Shown in pieces: positions 35,847 to 44,872 of a stretch of 64,000 nt of DNA (positions are counted from its first letter, which is position 1; each line of letters starts with the position of its first letter). The position numbers and the translations under genes were made by a program. The DNA is from Klebsiella sp. RHBSTW-00484 (GTDB lineage: Bacteria; Pseudomonadota; Gammaproteobacteria; Enterobacterales; Enterobacteriaceae): contig NZ_CP055482.1 of assembly GCF_013705725.1 (NCBI RefSeq), forward strand, positions 186,001 through 250,000, given 5' to 3'. The notes under the pieces are model-generated. The model did not search any database and was not told the DNA's origin. It saw only the letters and a list, made by a program, of their open reading frames with translations.

Positions 35847-35900
35847 GCATTACACCACACACATTTCATCTATTTTTCCGTTAACGGGGCTATTTTCACG
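35847..35900 (-). promoter_or_regulatory. Second shared promoter type (copy 2)
   Basis: Leftward reading: GAAAATAGCCCCGTTAACGG, then TGTGTGGTGTAATGC. Same length and conserved blocks as at 27462-27515. It probably drives the 35258-35752 gene. Confidence 0.55.
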
Positions 35901-35933
35901 CTTTTTTAGATCTGTCTGATTGTGCTAATTGCC

Positions 35934-37736
35934 TCACGCCAGCAGGCGGACCAGACGATTCAGCAGAGGCCTTAACAGTGCCGCAGTACTCTCCCGGCAA
36001 TCATCCACATGCCGGAATCCCGTCTTTTTCGAAGACTGGGGACCGGACAGCATCCTCAGCGCCCAAATAACCTCCCGTAAGGTTTCGTCGTACTCCTGGG
36101 AAATACACCTGGCTAACGTCGTCAGAAAGCGTTTTCTGACAGCCCGGTAATACAACCGTTCCTCCGGTTGCATTGATTGAGGCTTAATCCGCAGGTTACA
36201 GAGAGTCAGTACAGCGTCGAGCAGACCGGCTTTCAGTTCGTCACCCGTCCGGGCCAGATGTTGCTGGCGTTCGTTCTCCAGTTGCGTCGTGATCCATGCC
36301 CCAAGAGGCGTTCGGTTGTGGGTGTGCAGCGCCACACAGGCCGCAACACAGCACCAGAAGCGCAGTTTCTGCCGCTGCCCCCGCAGTTTACGGGCAACGA
36401 GCAGGCGGTAATCGCAGTCGGTCAGGATCTTGAAACGGTGGCTGACGAGCAGGGACGGCAGCGGCGTCTGGTCGTTAATGCCAAGACGTGAAAAGGCCTG
36501 CCCGCGTTGAGCGAGGCGGTGGTACACCGCACCTTTCCCCCGGGAAATTCGGACGGCGCCGTATCTAAGCAGGTACTGTGCCGCCGCCACGGGGGTAAAC
36601 TCACCGTCAGACACACGCTGGCGTAATCCGTCATATTCATGCCAGATAATCCAGGACGCAGTGTCTTCATCGACCGTCAGCTCATCCTCTTCTTCGAATG
36701 CAACGATGTTCAGGCTTTCCCCGCTGCTCAGCAGGCTGCGGGAAGCACGGTCATCCTCCCGACCGTCAAAATAGGCCATTTCGGCAGACGGATCAGACAG
36801 CCCGTCAAATGACGTCCCGATACGGCCTTCCGGCAACTTCATCCAGCGTGGTGCTGGCATCGGCGTGCGGGGTACGGGTTGCATAGCTGGCTCATCGTCG
36901 AGCAGATCCAGTGCCCCCCCTTCCCACACCTGGCGGTAAAGTTCGATGGCGCGAAATGGTCGCGGGTTAAAGCAATGCAGTGACCAGAGAAAGTCGATAT
37001 GCAGCACGTTGGCTTCCTGCACCAGTCGAAACTGCGGCTCCGCCATGCGGCGGTTATGCGCCGTATCTTCGACCTCGCCAGAAAGTAACTTTTCCCGCAC
37101 CGCTGCGGCCCGCTGGGCCTCCACGTAATCGAGGCTGCAACAGATATGGAACAGTCGTTCGGTCAGGGACGACGAGAAAACATTGGGCTGAAGACGCACA
37201 TACCCGCCCTCAAACACTTTGCGGCCGATATAATCCCGAAGGCTCCAGTCGTACTGGATTTTGGTCAGGAAACGCTGGGCCACCAGGACGGTCACGGGCA
37301 GTTGCTGTTCGGCAATAAAGGCTCGGAGCTGGCTGAGAACCTGCGTGGACTGATGATGCATCTCAGGGTTTTCAATCAGGGTGTTGGAGATCTGAATGAA
37401 GTGGTGCTGGCTGACGTTCGACCCGTTCCGTACGGCACGGATCAGGGCCATGAGGAACAGGTGCAGTAGCGAGTGGGAGTCTTTCCCGCCGCTGTAGCCG
37501 ACGCACATGGTCCAGCCTTCGGTAATCGCATGATAAATGGCACTGGTTGCCGTCGTCACGCGCGATGCGAGACTGACCGGCTCACCGGCATCGGTATAAT
37601 TCAGATCCGCATCGGTCTTCAGTGTTTGCCAGACATCGCCCCATTTATCCTGCGTCAGAATGGCAGCGTTAGCCGCCTCAGAAAATTGAATTTCTGAGGG
37701 TAATTCAAGGAATGTTTCTTTTATTTCGATATACAT
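35934..37736 (-). CDS. DndC-like PP-loop ATPase (PAPS-reductase superfamily)
   Basis: A 600-residue protein. The PP-loop SGGKDS is at residues 82-87 in the context VGYSGGKDSHSLLHL, followed by SNTLIENPEMH and LPVTVLVAQRF, the same order as in DndC, the sulfurtransferase of DNA phosphorothioation. The WCTDRLK-type Cys block that follows in true DndC is not seen, and about 250 C-terminal residues have no recognised family. No dndA, B, D or E gene is in the window. It is best called a DndC-like nucleotide-activating enzyme. CAGGAAAT precedes ATG 37736. A palindrome lies inside at 37081-37093. Confidence 0.75.
   Translation of the reverse strand: MYIEIKETFLELPSEIQFSEAANAAILTQDKWGDVWQTLKTDADLNYTDAGEPVSLASRVTTATSAIYHAITEGWTMCVGYSGGKDSHSLLHLFLMALIRAVRNGSNVSQHHFIQISNTLIENPEMHHQSTQVLSQLRAFIAEQQLPVTVLVAQRFLTKIQYDWSLRDYIGRKVFEGGYVRLQPNVFSSSLTERLFHICCSLDYVEAQRAAAVREKLLSGEVEDTAHNRRMAEPQFRLVQEANVLHIDFLWSLHCFNPRPFRAIELYRQVWEGGALDLLDDEPAMQPVPRTPMPAPRWMKLPEGRIGTSFDGLSDPSAEMAYFDGREDDRASRSLLSSGESLNIVAFEEEDELTVDEDTASWIIWHEYDGLRQRVSDGEFTPVAAAQYLLRYGAVRISRGKGAVYHRLAQRGQAFSRLGINDQTPLPSLLVSHRFKILTDCDYRLLVARKLRGQRQKLRFWCCVAACVALHTHNRTPLGAWITTQLENERQQHLARTGDELKAGLLDAVLTLCNLRIKPQSMQPEERLYYRAVRKRFLTTLARCISQEYDETLREVIWALRMLSGPQSSKKTGFRHVDDCRESTAALLRPLLNRLVRLLA
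37081..37093. repeat. AAAAGTWACTTTT palindrome, intragenic site
   Basis: GAAAGTAACTTTT: exact core with one outer mismatch, inside the DndC-like gene. Confidence 0.75.
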
Positions 37737-37913
37737 ATTATTTCCTGAATTTTGGCTTTCGCTGCATTATCGCGTTATTTATTAAACCCATCTAATATCT
37801 TCAGTGCAATATGTGAAGATAAATTTAGTTAAATTGGAATTATGCCAATTTAACTAAATAGCACTGAATAAATAGAATTACGCGGCAATAAATATATTAT
37901 CTTTACCACGCTC

Positions 37914-38360
37914 TCACGAATACTGCTGGGTAATTAAAACCGTCGTATTTGATTCCAGCTCTGCCAACGGAATTCTGGGGGTATTGAGCATCATGTCATC
38001 ACCGCAATGGCGGGGTACAGCCGTCAGTTGAAATGATTCTTTCATGACCCGGATGGAAGTTGTTTCCGTGCGAGAGGACGGCATGACGTCCCGGAGCATG
38101 GTTTCCTGCCCGTTACTGTCACTTTCAATAAATGCAGCCTTCGCCATGAGTTCCTCAATGTCCTCTTCCGATGTTTCGGACCAGAGGCAGTCATAGAAGA
38201 AAAACTCTGCAACGTACAAATCATTCTCTTTCACGTATGCCGCCAGTTCACGGATACGCTGAGCCAGCGATGTATCAATGGAAAAGAAGACGCTTTGCGG
38301 GACTTCACTCGCAAATTCATTGATGCAGCTAGCGGACGCAATCAAAAGTTTATTGAACAT
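37914..38360 (-). CDS. Protein of unknown function
   Basis: A 148-residue acidic protein. GGAGAG precedes ATG 38360, and a GC-rich hairpin (GCCACCGG / CCGGTGGC) stands directly upstream. Probably in an operon with the 268-residue gene. No family is recognised. Confidence 0.7.
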   Translation of the reverse strand: MFNKLLIASASCINEFASEVPQSVFFSIDTSLAQRIRELAAYVKENDLYVAEFFFYDCLWSETSEEDIEELMAKAAFIESDSNGQETMLRDVMPSSRTETTSIRVMKESFQLTAVPRHCGDDMMLNTPRIPLAELESNTTVLITQQYS

Positions 38361-38406
38361 TTCAGCTCTCCATGCCACCGGCTGTCCCGGTGGCAATCTA
38401 GGGTTA

Positions 38407-39213
38407 TCAGGCAGTCACGGGGCACAATACGTCCAGCGAAGGCAGCAATTTGCTCAGGCTGTCGTACACGACGGGCGTCAGTTCGGTGACGCTGTGAAGC
38501 GCCATGCTGGTGTTGTCTTCTTCGCTGAGAATGATGACTCCATCCTCATCAGGATCGTCAGAAGTACTCTCGTCCGAGGCCAGGCGGTGGCGTGCAACGT
38601 CATAAGGCGATTCAGACGCTTTGCAGCTCATCAGATAGCATTCTGTGTATGTGTTTTCGTGGTTATACTGGTTCACTTTCACCAACGCATACTGAACACC
38701 GGCATCATGGGCTTCGTTCATCAGGCGGGAAAAATTAAAGCCTTCCTCATAGTGGTGTGTATCTTTAGTCACCACGATTGTCGCACCGCCGAACTCGTTT
38801 TCGCGTGGTCGGTCGCAGACGAAAGCGGCATTGATTGTGACCATTTCAGGCAGGTTAAACACCGACAACACGGCAGTTGTTACCGCGATTGCGTGGTCGA
38901 GGTTAATGCTTTCATCATGGCTGATTGCCAGACCGCTACCGGTGATTTCCGCTTTGAGTTCCAGCTCGTAATTGTCTTCTGGTGACTCCGGCTGACCAAA
39001 AGTCGGCTCAAACGGATCGCACTCCGGGTGGTTCTGAATAATACCCAGGACCAGCAGTTCAGTGAGGGAACACTCTGAAGCAGGTTTAGACAGCAGGTGA
39101 TCACCTTCCGACACATCCGTGTCCGTAACATACGCAATCGCGTCCAGAGCCATCTGAGCCTGTTCCTGTGAACAGAGAATTGTGAAGGATGCCTGAGTGT
39201 AATTATTTGCCAT
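38407..39213 (-). CDS. Acidic protein of unknown function in the GGTTATTAG regulon
   Basis: A 268-residue acidic protein with AAGGAG before ATG 39213 and a class promoter at 39260-39295. The Asp/Glu-rich tail (SDDPDEDG) is probably disordered. No family is recognised. Confidence 0.75.
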   Translation of the reverse strand: MANNYTQASFTILCSQEQAQMALDAIAYVTDTDVSEGDHLLSKPASECSLTELLVLGIIQNHPECDPFEPTFGQPESPEDNYELELKAEITGSGLAISHDESINLDHAIAVTTAVLSVFNLPEMVTINAAFVCDRPRENEFGGATIVVTKDTHHYEEGFNFSRLMNEAHDAGVQYALVKVNQYNHENTYTECYLMSCKASESPYDVARHRLASDESTSDDPDEDGVIILSEEDNTSMALHSVTELTPVVYDSLSKLLPSLDVLCPVTA

Positions 39214-39259
39214 TGCATAACTCCTTATTTAATTAAGTGTGATTGCTGTCTGTGAATAG

Positions 39260-39295
39260 ATAATATCAAAACAGATACCCGCACCTAATAACCCG
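39260..39295 (-). promoter_or_regulatory. GGTTATTAG-class promoter (18-bp spacer)
   Basis: Leftward reading: AAATATTTCATTTC, GGGTTATTAGG, 18 bp, TATTAT. The only member whose best -10 is 18 rather than 17 bp away; ATATTA gives 17. Confidence 0.78.
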
Positions 39296-39441
39296 AAATG
39301 AAATATTTTCGAAGTTTTTATAGAGAAGACAGGCGCCATATTTATTAATCCAGCCATTATTTAGAGGGCGGCATTAAGTAATTATGCGGAAAAAATAAAA
39401 AACCGCCACAATGAAGTGAACCCCATATATTGGACACGTTC

Positions 39442-40275
39442 TTAACTGGCGGCTGACATGGCCTGGGTTCGGTATTGTACCGGACTCAGGCCGTTTAGTT
39501 TTAGCTTGATTCGTTCGTTGTTGTAGTAGTGGATATACTCTTCCACCGTTTTTCGTAGATGGTCTGTATTTTCAAACTCTTCGTGGTACCAACATTCTGT
39601 TTTCAGCAGACCAAAAAAATTTTCTATCACTGCATTGTCCAGACAGTTCCCTTTGCGCGACATGCTTTGTTCTATGCCTTTAGCTTTAAGTTTCTCCTGA
39701 TACCGTGCCATCTGATACTGCCAACCCTGATCAGAGTGCAGTACCGGTCTGTCACCCGGTTTCAGCCTCTTGACGGCTTTGCTGAGCATGTTTTCGACCA
39801 GATTCATTCCCGGATGCGTCGTCATATTCCAGGCTATTATCTCGCTGTTATACAGATCAAGCACTGGTGACAGATACAGCTTTGTCCCTTTTACGTTGAA
39901 CTCTGTCACATCCGTGACCCATTTCTGGTTTGGACTGCTGGCCTTAAAATCACGTGCAAGGGTATTTGGCGCTACTTTACCGTAGGTGCCTTTGTATGAC
40001 TGATACTTTTTGCTTCTCAGGCATGAGGCCAGCCCCATCTTGCGCATCAGTTTCCGTACTGTTTTATGATTAATGCCATAGCCTTCATTACGCAACGCCA
40101 GGGTAATGCGCCGGTAACCATATCGTCCTTTATGATAGTGGAACAGTGCGGCTATTCTTTGCTGTTCGCCCTCATAGCGCTCTCCACGGCTATCTGCTTT
40201 GACATGCCAGTAGTACGTGCTGCGAGGTAATCCTGCTATATGAAGCAGCATTCTCAGGTTATGGTTTCGCCTCAA
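39442..40275 (-). CDS. IS150-group OrfB, DDE transposase part
   Basis: A 277-residue integrase-core protein: WVTDVTEF, VLHSDQGWQYQ and NAVIENFFGLLK carry the DDE residues. It is expressed as an OrfAB fusion by frameshifting near the A-rich end of OrfA (around 40284-40300), as known for IS150. Confidence 0.9.
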   Translation of the reverse strand: MRRNHNLRMLLHIAGLPRSTYYWHVKADSRGERYEGEQQRIAALFHYHKGRYGYRRITLALRNEGYGINHKTVRKLMRKMGLASCLRSKKYQSYKGTYGKVAPNTLARDFKASSPNQKWVTDVTEFNVKGTKLYLSPVLDLYNSEIIAWNMTTHPGMNLVENMLSKAVKRLKPGDRPVLHSDQGWQYQMARYQEKLKAKGIEQSMSRKGNCLDNAVIENFFGLLKTECWYHEEFENTDHLRKTVEEYIHYYNNERIKLKLNGLSPVQYRTQAMSAAS

Positions 40276-40283
40276 TTCGGTAA

Positions 40284-40799
40284 TTATTTTTGCTTTGTCT
40301 TCTGCTTTTCCCGAATCAAGGCCTGAAGCTTTTTTAGGTAGGCATTCTCAACACGCAGGTATTCAAGTTCTTCCTCAGCGTTCTGGAACGCTGGACGGGG
40401 ATTATTAAGTTCTTTATCTGAAGTTTCGTTCTTCCCTGACTTCATCTGGCGTCCTCTGGGTTTATCCTGTAGGGCAATGATACCGCCAGTACGGTAAAGA
40501 CGCTCCCATTTGCTGACAGTACAAGCGGCTGCAATACGAAACTCCGCCGCAGCTTTCCGGGATGATTTGTTGTGTTGCTGCATCCAGAGCACGACAGACT
40601 CTTTAAACTCGGCAGAGTAAGCCCTGGTAGGAATGGTAAAACTGTCCATCCCATTCACTTTCCAGTGCTCAGTCCAGCGTCTGACCGCTCCGTGATCAAC
40701 GCCGAACAACCGCGCTGTTTTCTTTGCACCATCACTGCTGAACAGATAGTGGAGTACGACTTGCTGCTTGAATTCAGGTGAGTATTTTTTTCTGCCCAT
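40284..40799 (-). CDS. IS150-group OrfA, helix-turn-helix part
   Basis: A 171-residue protein with two helix-turn-helix repeats (KKTARLFGVDHGAVRRW and SRKAAAEFRIAAACTVSKW) and a C-terminal coiled-coil (EELEYLRVENAYLKK). Typical of the IS150 group. Confidence 0.9.
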   Translation of the reverse strand: MGRKKYSPEFKQQVVLHYLFSSDGAKKTARLFGVDHGAVRRWTEHWKVNGMDSFTIPTRAYSAEFKESVVLWMQQHNKSSRKAAAEFRIAAACTVSKWERLYRTGGIIALQDKPRGRQMKSGKNETSDKELNNPRPAFQNAEEELEYLRVENAYLKKLQALIREKQKTKQK

Positions 40800-40886
40800 T
40801 GAAACGCAAAACCCCTAATCGTTGGATGTCCAACTTTCGGGGTTCACTTCAACAAGGGCGGCATTTATTAAATGGGAAAGATTCAG

Positions 40887-41150
40887 TTATAAGGTATGTG
40901 TCAGGGCGGAAACAATGATCCGGTCTGGTAACAGTGATTGAAGGGACGCCGACGAAATGACAAGTGCCTTTTCAATGTGTGCCTCTCTGTCGGCGATATG
41001 TCGCCGGAATGCCGCTTCTGCTTCACCGGAGGAGTCGGCTTCAACCAGCATCACTTCTTCCTCATCATCAAACATCATGCGGCCTGAGATAATATACAGT
41101 CGGCTTAAGTCCGGGAGATTTACAGCGTTGCCCTGTTTGTTAATCATCAT
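40887..41150 (-). CDS. Small protein of unknown function
   Basis: An 87-residue protein. ATG 41150 follows CGGAGAA; the frame extends to 41207 without such a site. Its terminator is split by the IS150-group element. Located after the 110-residue gene, likely in one operon. Confidence 0.65.
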   Translation of the reverse strand: MMINKQGNAVNLPDLSRLYIISGRMMFDDEEEVMLVEADSSGEAEAAFRRHIADREAHIEKALVISSASLQSLLPDRIIVSALTHTL

Positions 41151-41206
41151 TTTTCTCCGTCTGCAATTTTTAAATTTGTCAGTTCTGCTACGGGTAAAAT
41201 ACACCA

Positions 41207-41539
41207 TCAGCCCTGTAAACCCGGACAGGTATCAACGTAGCTCATCGGTTTGCCAATCGCGGCGCTTAGGCGAAGGATTTCGCCGATGGAGACGTACCGC
41301 AGCATTTCAGAACGCCCGTGTTTCTGGTATTCATCCACCGACATGGTGCGCCAGTCCTTGTGCGGTGTGTTTTTGCACAACTGCCAGTTGTCGACAGTGG
41401 TCGGGCGACGCAGGACATACACACCCAGCGAAGGCGTGAGGCCTAAGCCAAATGACTGCTGCACCACAATACGCACTTCAGAGCCGTCGGGGCGTTTCAG
41501 TGTCTGAGTAATTTTAGTGATGAGCTGTTCGGATTCCAT
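41207..41539 (-). CDS. Protein of unknown function in the GGTTATTAG regulon
   Basis: A 110-residue protein with a beta-rich N-terminal half. GAGGTTAA precedes ATG 41539, and the class promoter is at 41579-41612. No family is recognised. Confidence 0.7.
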   Translation of the reverse strand: MESEQLITKITQTLKRPDGSEVRIVVQQSFGLGLTPSLGVYVLRRPTTVDNWQLCKNTPHKDWRTMSVDEYQKHGRSEMLRYVSIGEILRLSAAIGKPMSYVDTCPGLQG

Positions 41540-41578
41540 ACTATTAACCTCGACCGTCAGTTGGGTTGCTGTAGGGAT

Positions 41579-41612
41579 ATTTTAGCAAAGTCGGTTCACT
41601 GGCTAATAAGTA
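41579..41612 (-). promoter_or_regulatory. GGTTATTAG-class promoter
   Basis: Leftward reading: AAATTTCGCTTTGT, ACTTATTAGC, 17 bp, TAAAAT. The box starts ACTT instead of GGTT. Confidence 0.75.
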
Positions 41613-41873
41613 CAAAGCGAAATTTTTAAAAATAGAGGAATAAAACAGGAAGAGAACAAATCTGGAAACAGCAAAATCACATTATCCGATTGCAATTCAT
41701 TTCACATTTGACATATTCGGAATTAAGTACGCAACGAACCTGCATCGTCTGGTATAAAAGTATATTTCAAATATTCAGGTTATTATCTGAAGTAAAATAC
41801 TCTCTGCCCCGGTTGCAATACCAGACGGAACACAAGACGTTATGAAGAGCCTGTCCCGGTTCAAAAGCTGCGG

Positions 41874-42104
41874 CTAATTTTTTCTGACCCACTTAACGAG
41901 AATGCCAGCCAGAGTCACAGTCAGCATCAATGCCCATACTGAAGAAATAAAGTTAAGCAATGGAATACGCTCAGAATAATCACAGGTACTGGATGGGTCA
42001 CTGGCAAATTTACAGATAAATTCGGGATCAAGCCCCCAGTAAACGAAAGAAAATAACACAACGAGCGATACACTGATTTTAAAGATTTTTTCGCTTGTCA
42101 TCAT
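41874..42104 (-). CDS. Small two-helix membrane protein
   Basis: A 76-residue protein with membrane segments near residues 8-24 and 50-70 and two Cys in the loop between, likely periplasmic. The Shine-Dalgarno sequence is weak. Function unknown. Confidence 0.55.
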   Translation of the reverse strand: MMTSEKIFKISVSLVVLFSFVYWGLDPEFICKFASDPSSTCDYSERIPLLNFISSVWALMLTVTLAGILVKWVRKN

Positions 42105-42141
42105 TTATCATCTCAATCCAGGAGGTTATATAAACCTGAAA

Positions 42142-42600
42142 CTATTTCAGCCGTGTGTCGTACTGGTAAGGAATTTTCTGGACGGTTTTCATCAGATCAA
42201 AAATCGCCGGATGAGCCGGATTTAAAAGGTAGTTAAACTCCACCGGAGATAATGCACTGGGAATACGCAGGGCAACAGAAGAGCCACTTTCAGCCCAGTT
42301 ATCGCCATACAGGGCAAGTTCTGCGGGCGCATCTTCACTTGCCCAGCCCGGCGGCAGCAGGTTCAAGTCAAAGGCCTGGATCTGGTCATCCGGGACATCA
42401 ATGCTCAGCAGCGTGTAAGCGTCCAGAAGCTGCGGGGCATTGATATGCACCAGCGTCTCCAGCATGGTCAGAGAGGCCGTCTCGGACAGATAGACAAGTG
42501 CTGTGCCGACACTGTTCCAGCGGCCTCCCGCTTCTTTCGCACCTAATCCCGACCATGCAGTCGTAATATAGCGGGTCTTGGTCATCCGATACAGGATCAC
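42142..42600 (-). CDS. RES-domain toxin
   Basis: A 152-residue RES-family toxin: YRMTKTRY start with the first Arg, GGRWNSVGTALVYLSE with the second Arg and Tyr, TMLETLVH, and a late Ser/Leu-rich block. Known members degrade or modify NAD+. It starts at a GTG (42600) that overlaps the Xre stop codon, so toxin follows antitoxin in coupled translation. Confidence 0.88.
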   Translation of the reverse strand: MILYRMTKTRYITTAWSGLGAKEAGGRWNSVGTALVYLSETASLTMLETLVHINAPQLLDAYTLLSIDVPDDQIQAFDLNLLPPGWASEDAPAELALYGDNWAESGSSVALRIPSALSPVEFNYLLNPAHPAIFDLMKTVQKIPYQYDTRLK

Positions 42601-43043
42601 GAATAGACTCCGTGTTCAATACGGGTGATCAGGCGCATCACTTCGAGTGCGCCGGTTTCCGAAGAGACAACATCTGCCGGAGTCTTCCAGCTCAAGCCAC
42701 GGTTTGGCTCGTTCATCCATTTCTGTGCTGCCTCTTTGTCGCCTTCGAACAGCTCTACAGCCCGTTCAATGACGCGAATAATACGCACCAGACGTTCGCT
42801 CTGATCCGCAGTGAAACGGGCTTTTACGCTGCGATTGAAGGTGGTGTTCGGAATGCCGGACATTTTGCGCAGTTCCGACGGCGTGATGTTCGCCCATTCA
42901 GAAATGGAATGAGCGACTTTACCTTCCAGTCCGTGGCTAATTTTGTCCATCAGCGCAATGCCGTCATTATCCAGACCCACCACCTGCCATAAGCCGTGCG
43001 GGTTCATTTTGGATAAATCTGGAGAAAAAACTTTCATAGTCAT
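42597..43043 (-). CDS. Xre/MbcA/ParS-type antitoxin
   Basis: A 148-residue protein with an Xre-like helix-turn-helix in the first half (PSELRKMSGIPNTTFNRSV) and a C-terminal toxin-binding MbcA/ParS domain (ERAVELFEGDKEAAQKWMN, LSWKTPADVV). GGGAGGG precedes ATG 43043. It should bind the RES toxin and repress the operon. A TATAAT lies near 43074. Confidence 0.88.
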   Translation of the reverse strand: MTMKVFSPDLSKMNPHGLWQVVGLDNDGIALMDKISHGLEGKVAHSISEWANITPSELRKMSGIPNTTFNRSVKARFTADQSERLVRIIRVIERAVELFEGDKEAAQKWMNEPNRGLSWKTPADVVSSETGALEVMRLITRIEHGVYS

Positions 43044-43119
43044 AACCGACCCTCCCATTTGGTATGTCAATTATACCATATGGGTGACTACTGGCAATAT
43101 TTTCACCTTTCTCATAACG

Positions 43120-43428
43120 TCAGTTCGTCACCCGGCTGACTCTGGCATGGGCATTGCCCTGAATGTTCCAGTACAGCCCAGCCGGAAGCTCTGCGGCCCA
43201 GGTTGCCCCCCGTTCCGACATTTGTTCGGGCGTTTCCAGCCATCCACGCGGAATAGTACCGGTGGTGTCACCGATAACCCGCGAGACGCAGGCGGCAACG
43301 CGGACGCCGCCGGGGACATCACAGCCGGATTCAACGATGTGCATCACTTCCATTAATGCGCCGTACGCTTCAACACGGTCGCCCTTTTGCAGTTCAATGG
43401 GGGAAACCTGTTCAGTCAAATTCTTCAT
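43120..43428 (-). CDS. Small protein of unknown function
   Basis: A 102-residue protein. ATG 43428 follows AAGGGAG; the longer frame to 43527 has none. No family is recognised. It precedes the Xre-RES pair but has a separate start region. Confidence 0.65.
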   Translation of the reverse strand: MKNLTEQVSPIELQKGDRVEAYGALMEVMHIVESGCDVPGGVRVAACVSRVIGDTTGTIPRGWLETPEQMSERGATWAAELPAGLYWNIQGNAHARVSRVTN

Positions 43429-43603
43429 GCTCACACTCCCTTCAGTGATTAAAATTGTCGCCGTCGTTTTTAAGGCATCCGGGAGAAGAATCCTGGTGGC
43501 CATTACGCCGGTATGTTGCTGAATCATTTTCTGTCAGCGCCGTCGCCGCAGGACATCCCCGCTGGCGTCACTTCCGGCTGCTGGCCAGGCTAAACCGCCC
43601 AGC

Positions 43604-44872
43604 TCATCCCCCTTCCCGCAGTTCATCACGGTAAAGGGCAACCAGGTCATCGAGTATCGGGCTGCTCTGGTATCCCGGCATTTCTGTAAACAGGCTGCGC
43701 GAGATCCCGAGCCATTCCATTATTTTGTCCGTTGCATACCAACGTCTGCCGAGCCGCTCAGCGGCAACCGGTACTTTGTGCAGACCGGCAAATGGCTCAA
43801 CTACCAGATCACCAGGCCTGGTGAGGAACTCGATCAGGAATGCGGCGAGTCGAGTGGGTGACGTTGCACCGTGCAGCGGAAACCCCAGTTCGCGGGCGAT
43901 GCGATGGCAGAGCCGCGTATCCGGGCAGGCATTGCCAAACATAAGCGTATTTTTGGAGATAGTCCCTTCTGTCTTATTGCCGAAGGCGCCATTTTTAAGC
44001 TGGTAAGCGCCATCCCCGTAAAATGTAGTGCGGTTTTCGCCGCCGGACGCCTGCAATTTCTGATGCTGCTCTGAATGAGGCTGGAGAACGCGCATGTTGT
44101 TCGAACGAACCTTTTGCGCGTCATTAGTAAACCACAGCACCGGCTCGTAAGACGAACAGAGCTGAACACGCTGTTTACACGCCCAGTGAGTCGGCGACGG
44201 GGGTTTCGCTCGGTTCACCCAGTTCAGTCTGTCCATCAGCTCAAGACCCAGCTTATCGCACAGCGCCAGTGTCAGTCTTTCCAGATACAGAGAGCGCGAT
44301 GGCCTGCCTGGATTAAAGCTGTCCTGCGTCACATTGAGCGCCACGCTGCCCCCCGGCACGAGCTGCTTCACGATAGGCTCAAGAATCCGCAGCAGCCAGT
44401 CAATATACGCCTGCTCACCGCGTCCGCCGCCGTGCCCGTAATTTCGGGCATTACGCAGCAGGAACGGGGGCGACGTAAGGCAGAGATGGATTTGCTCATT
44501 GATGTTGCTGAAGAACGCGTACGCATTCCCGAAGACCGATGCCCCGAGCGAAGTTGAGAAGCCAACGACGCACAGTTTGTCCCAGGACTCATGCAGCTTC
44601 TTGTCATTTTTGAAGGCATAGCGCCAGACGCCCCGCTTTTCCGGGACACGCTCGATCACCCCGGCCTGCCGCAGCGTCTGCTGATACCAGCGAACCTGAT
44701 GCTTGACGCCGCTGGTTCGCATTTTGTCCGAGCCGAACGCCTTCATTTTCTGTAGTTCTGCATCCGACATCCCCGTTTCGCGTTGTACCTCGCGATACAG
44801 CTCTTCGTTCGTTAACGGGGTGTCTGACGCGGCATAGATCCGCGCAATCAAATCGCTGTTAAGGTTGCTCAT
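43604..44872 (-). CDS. DNA (N4-cytosine or N6-adenine) methyltransferase with winged-helix N-terminus
   Basis: A 422-residue protein. Residues 1-95 look like a winged-helix domain. The catalytic motif IV reads TSPPF (133-137; commonly TSPPY or DPPY), and motif I reads VVEPFAGLHKV near the C-terminal third, where FxGxGxT is usual, so it is a motif IV-before-I (beta-class) enzyme with a degenerate glycine loop. ATG 44872 overlaps the end of the preceding gene by 14 bases, so the frame further upstream is not part of it. No restriction endonuclease is seen beside it. It may be an orphan methylase. Confidence 0.8.
   Translation of the reverse strand: MSNLNSDLIARIYAASDTPLTNEELYREVQRETGMSDAELQKMKAFGSDKMRTSGVKHQVRWYQQTLRQAGVIERVPEKRGVWRYAFKNDKKLHESWDKLCVVGFSTSLGASVFGNAYAFFSNINEQIHLCLTSPPFLLRNARNYGHGGGRGEQAYIDWLLRILEPIVKQLVPGGSVALNVTQDSFNPGRPSRSLYLERLTLALCDKLGLELMDRLNWVNRAKPPSPTHWACKQRVQLCSSYEPVLWFTNDAQKVRSNNMRVLQPHSEQHQKLQASGGENRTTFYGDGAYQLKNGAFGNKTEGTISKNTLMFGNACPDTRLCHRIARELGFPLHGATSPTRLAAFLIEFLTRPGDLVVEPFAGLHKVPVAAERLGRRWYATDKIMEWLGISRSLFTEMPGYQSSPILDDLVALYRDELREGG

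Larger units (their letters stand above)
39412..40851 (-). mobile_element. IS3-family (IS150-group) insertion sequence, complete
   Basis: 1440 bp with ends TGAAGTGAACCCC and GGGGTTCACTTCA, flanked by ACAA at 39408-39411 and 40852-40855. Two overlapping-type frames are present in IS150 arrangement. Confidence 0.9.
39390..40862 (-). terminator. Rho-independent terminator split by an IS150-group element
   Basis: The left half (39390-39407) gives GGCGGTTTTTTATTTTTT on the minus strand, and the right half (40856-40862) gives GCCGCCC. Without the element they would form a hairpin with ACAA in the loop, terminating the leftward gene 40887-41150. The element's target duplication ACAA is that loop. 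Confidence 0.7.

Noticed and set aside
41770..41830. A GGTTATTAT block with an A/T-rich flank resembling the promoter class
   Set aside because: No -10 at 17 bp in either direction and no gene correctly placed after it; it may be a relic.
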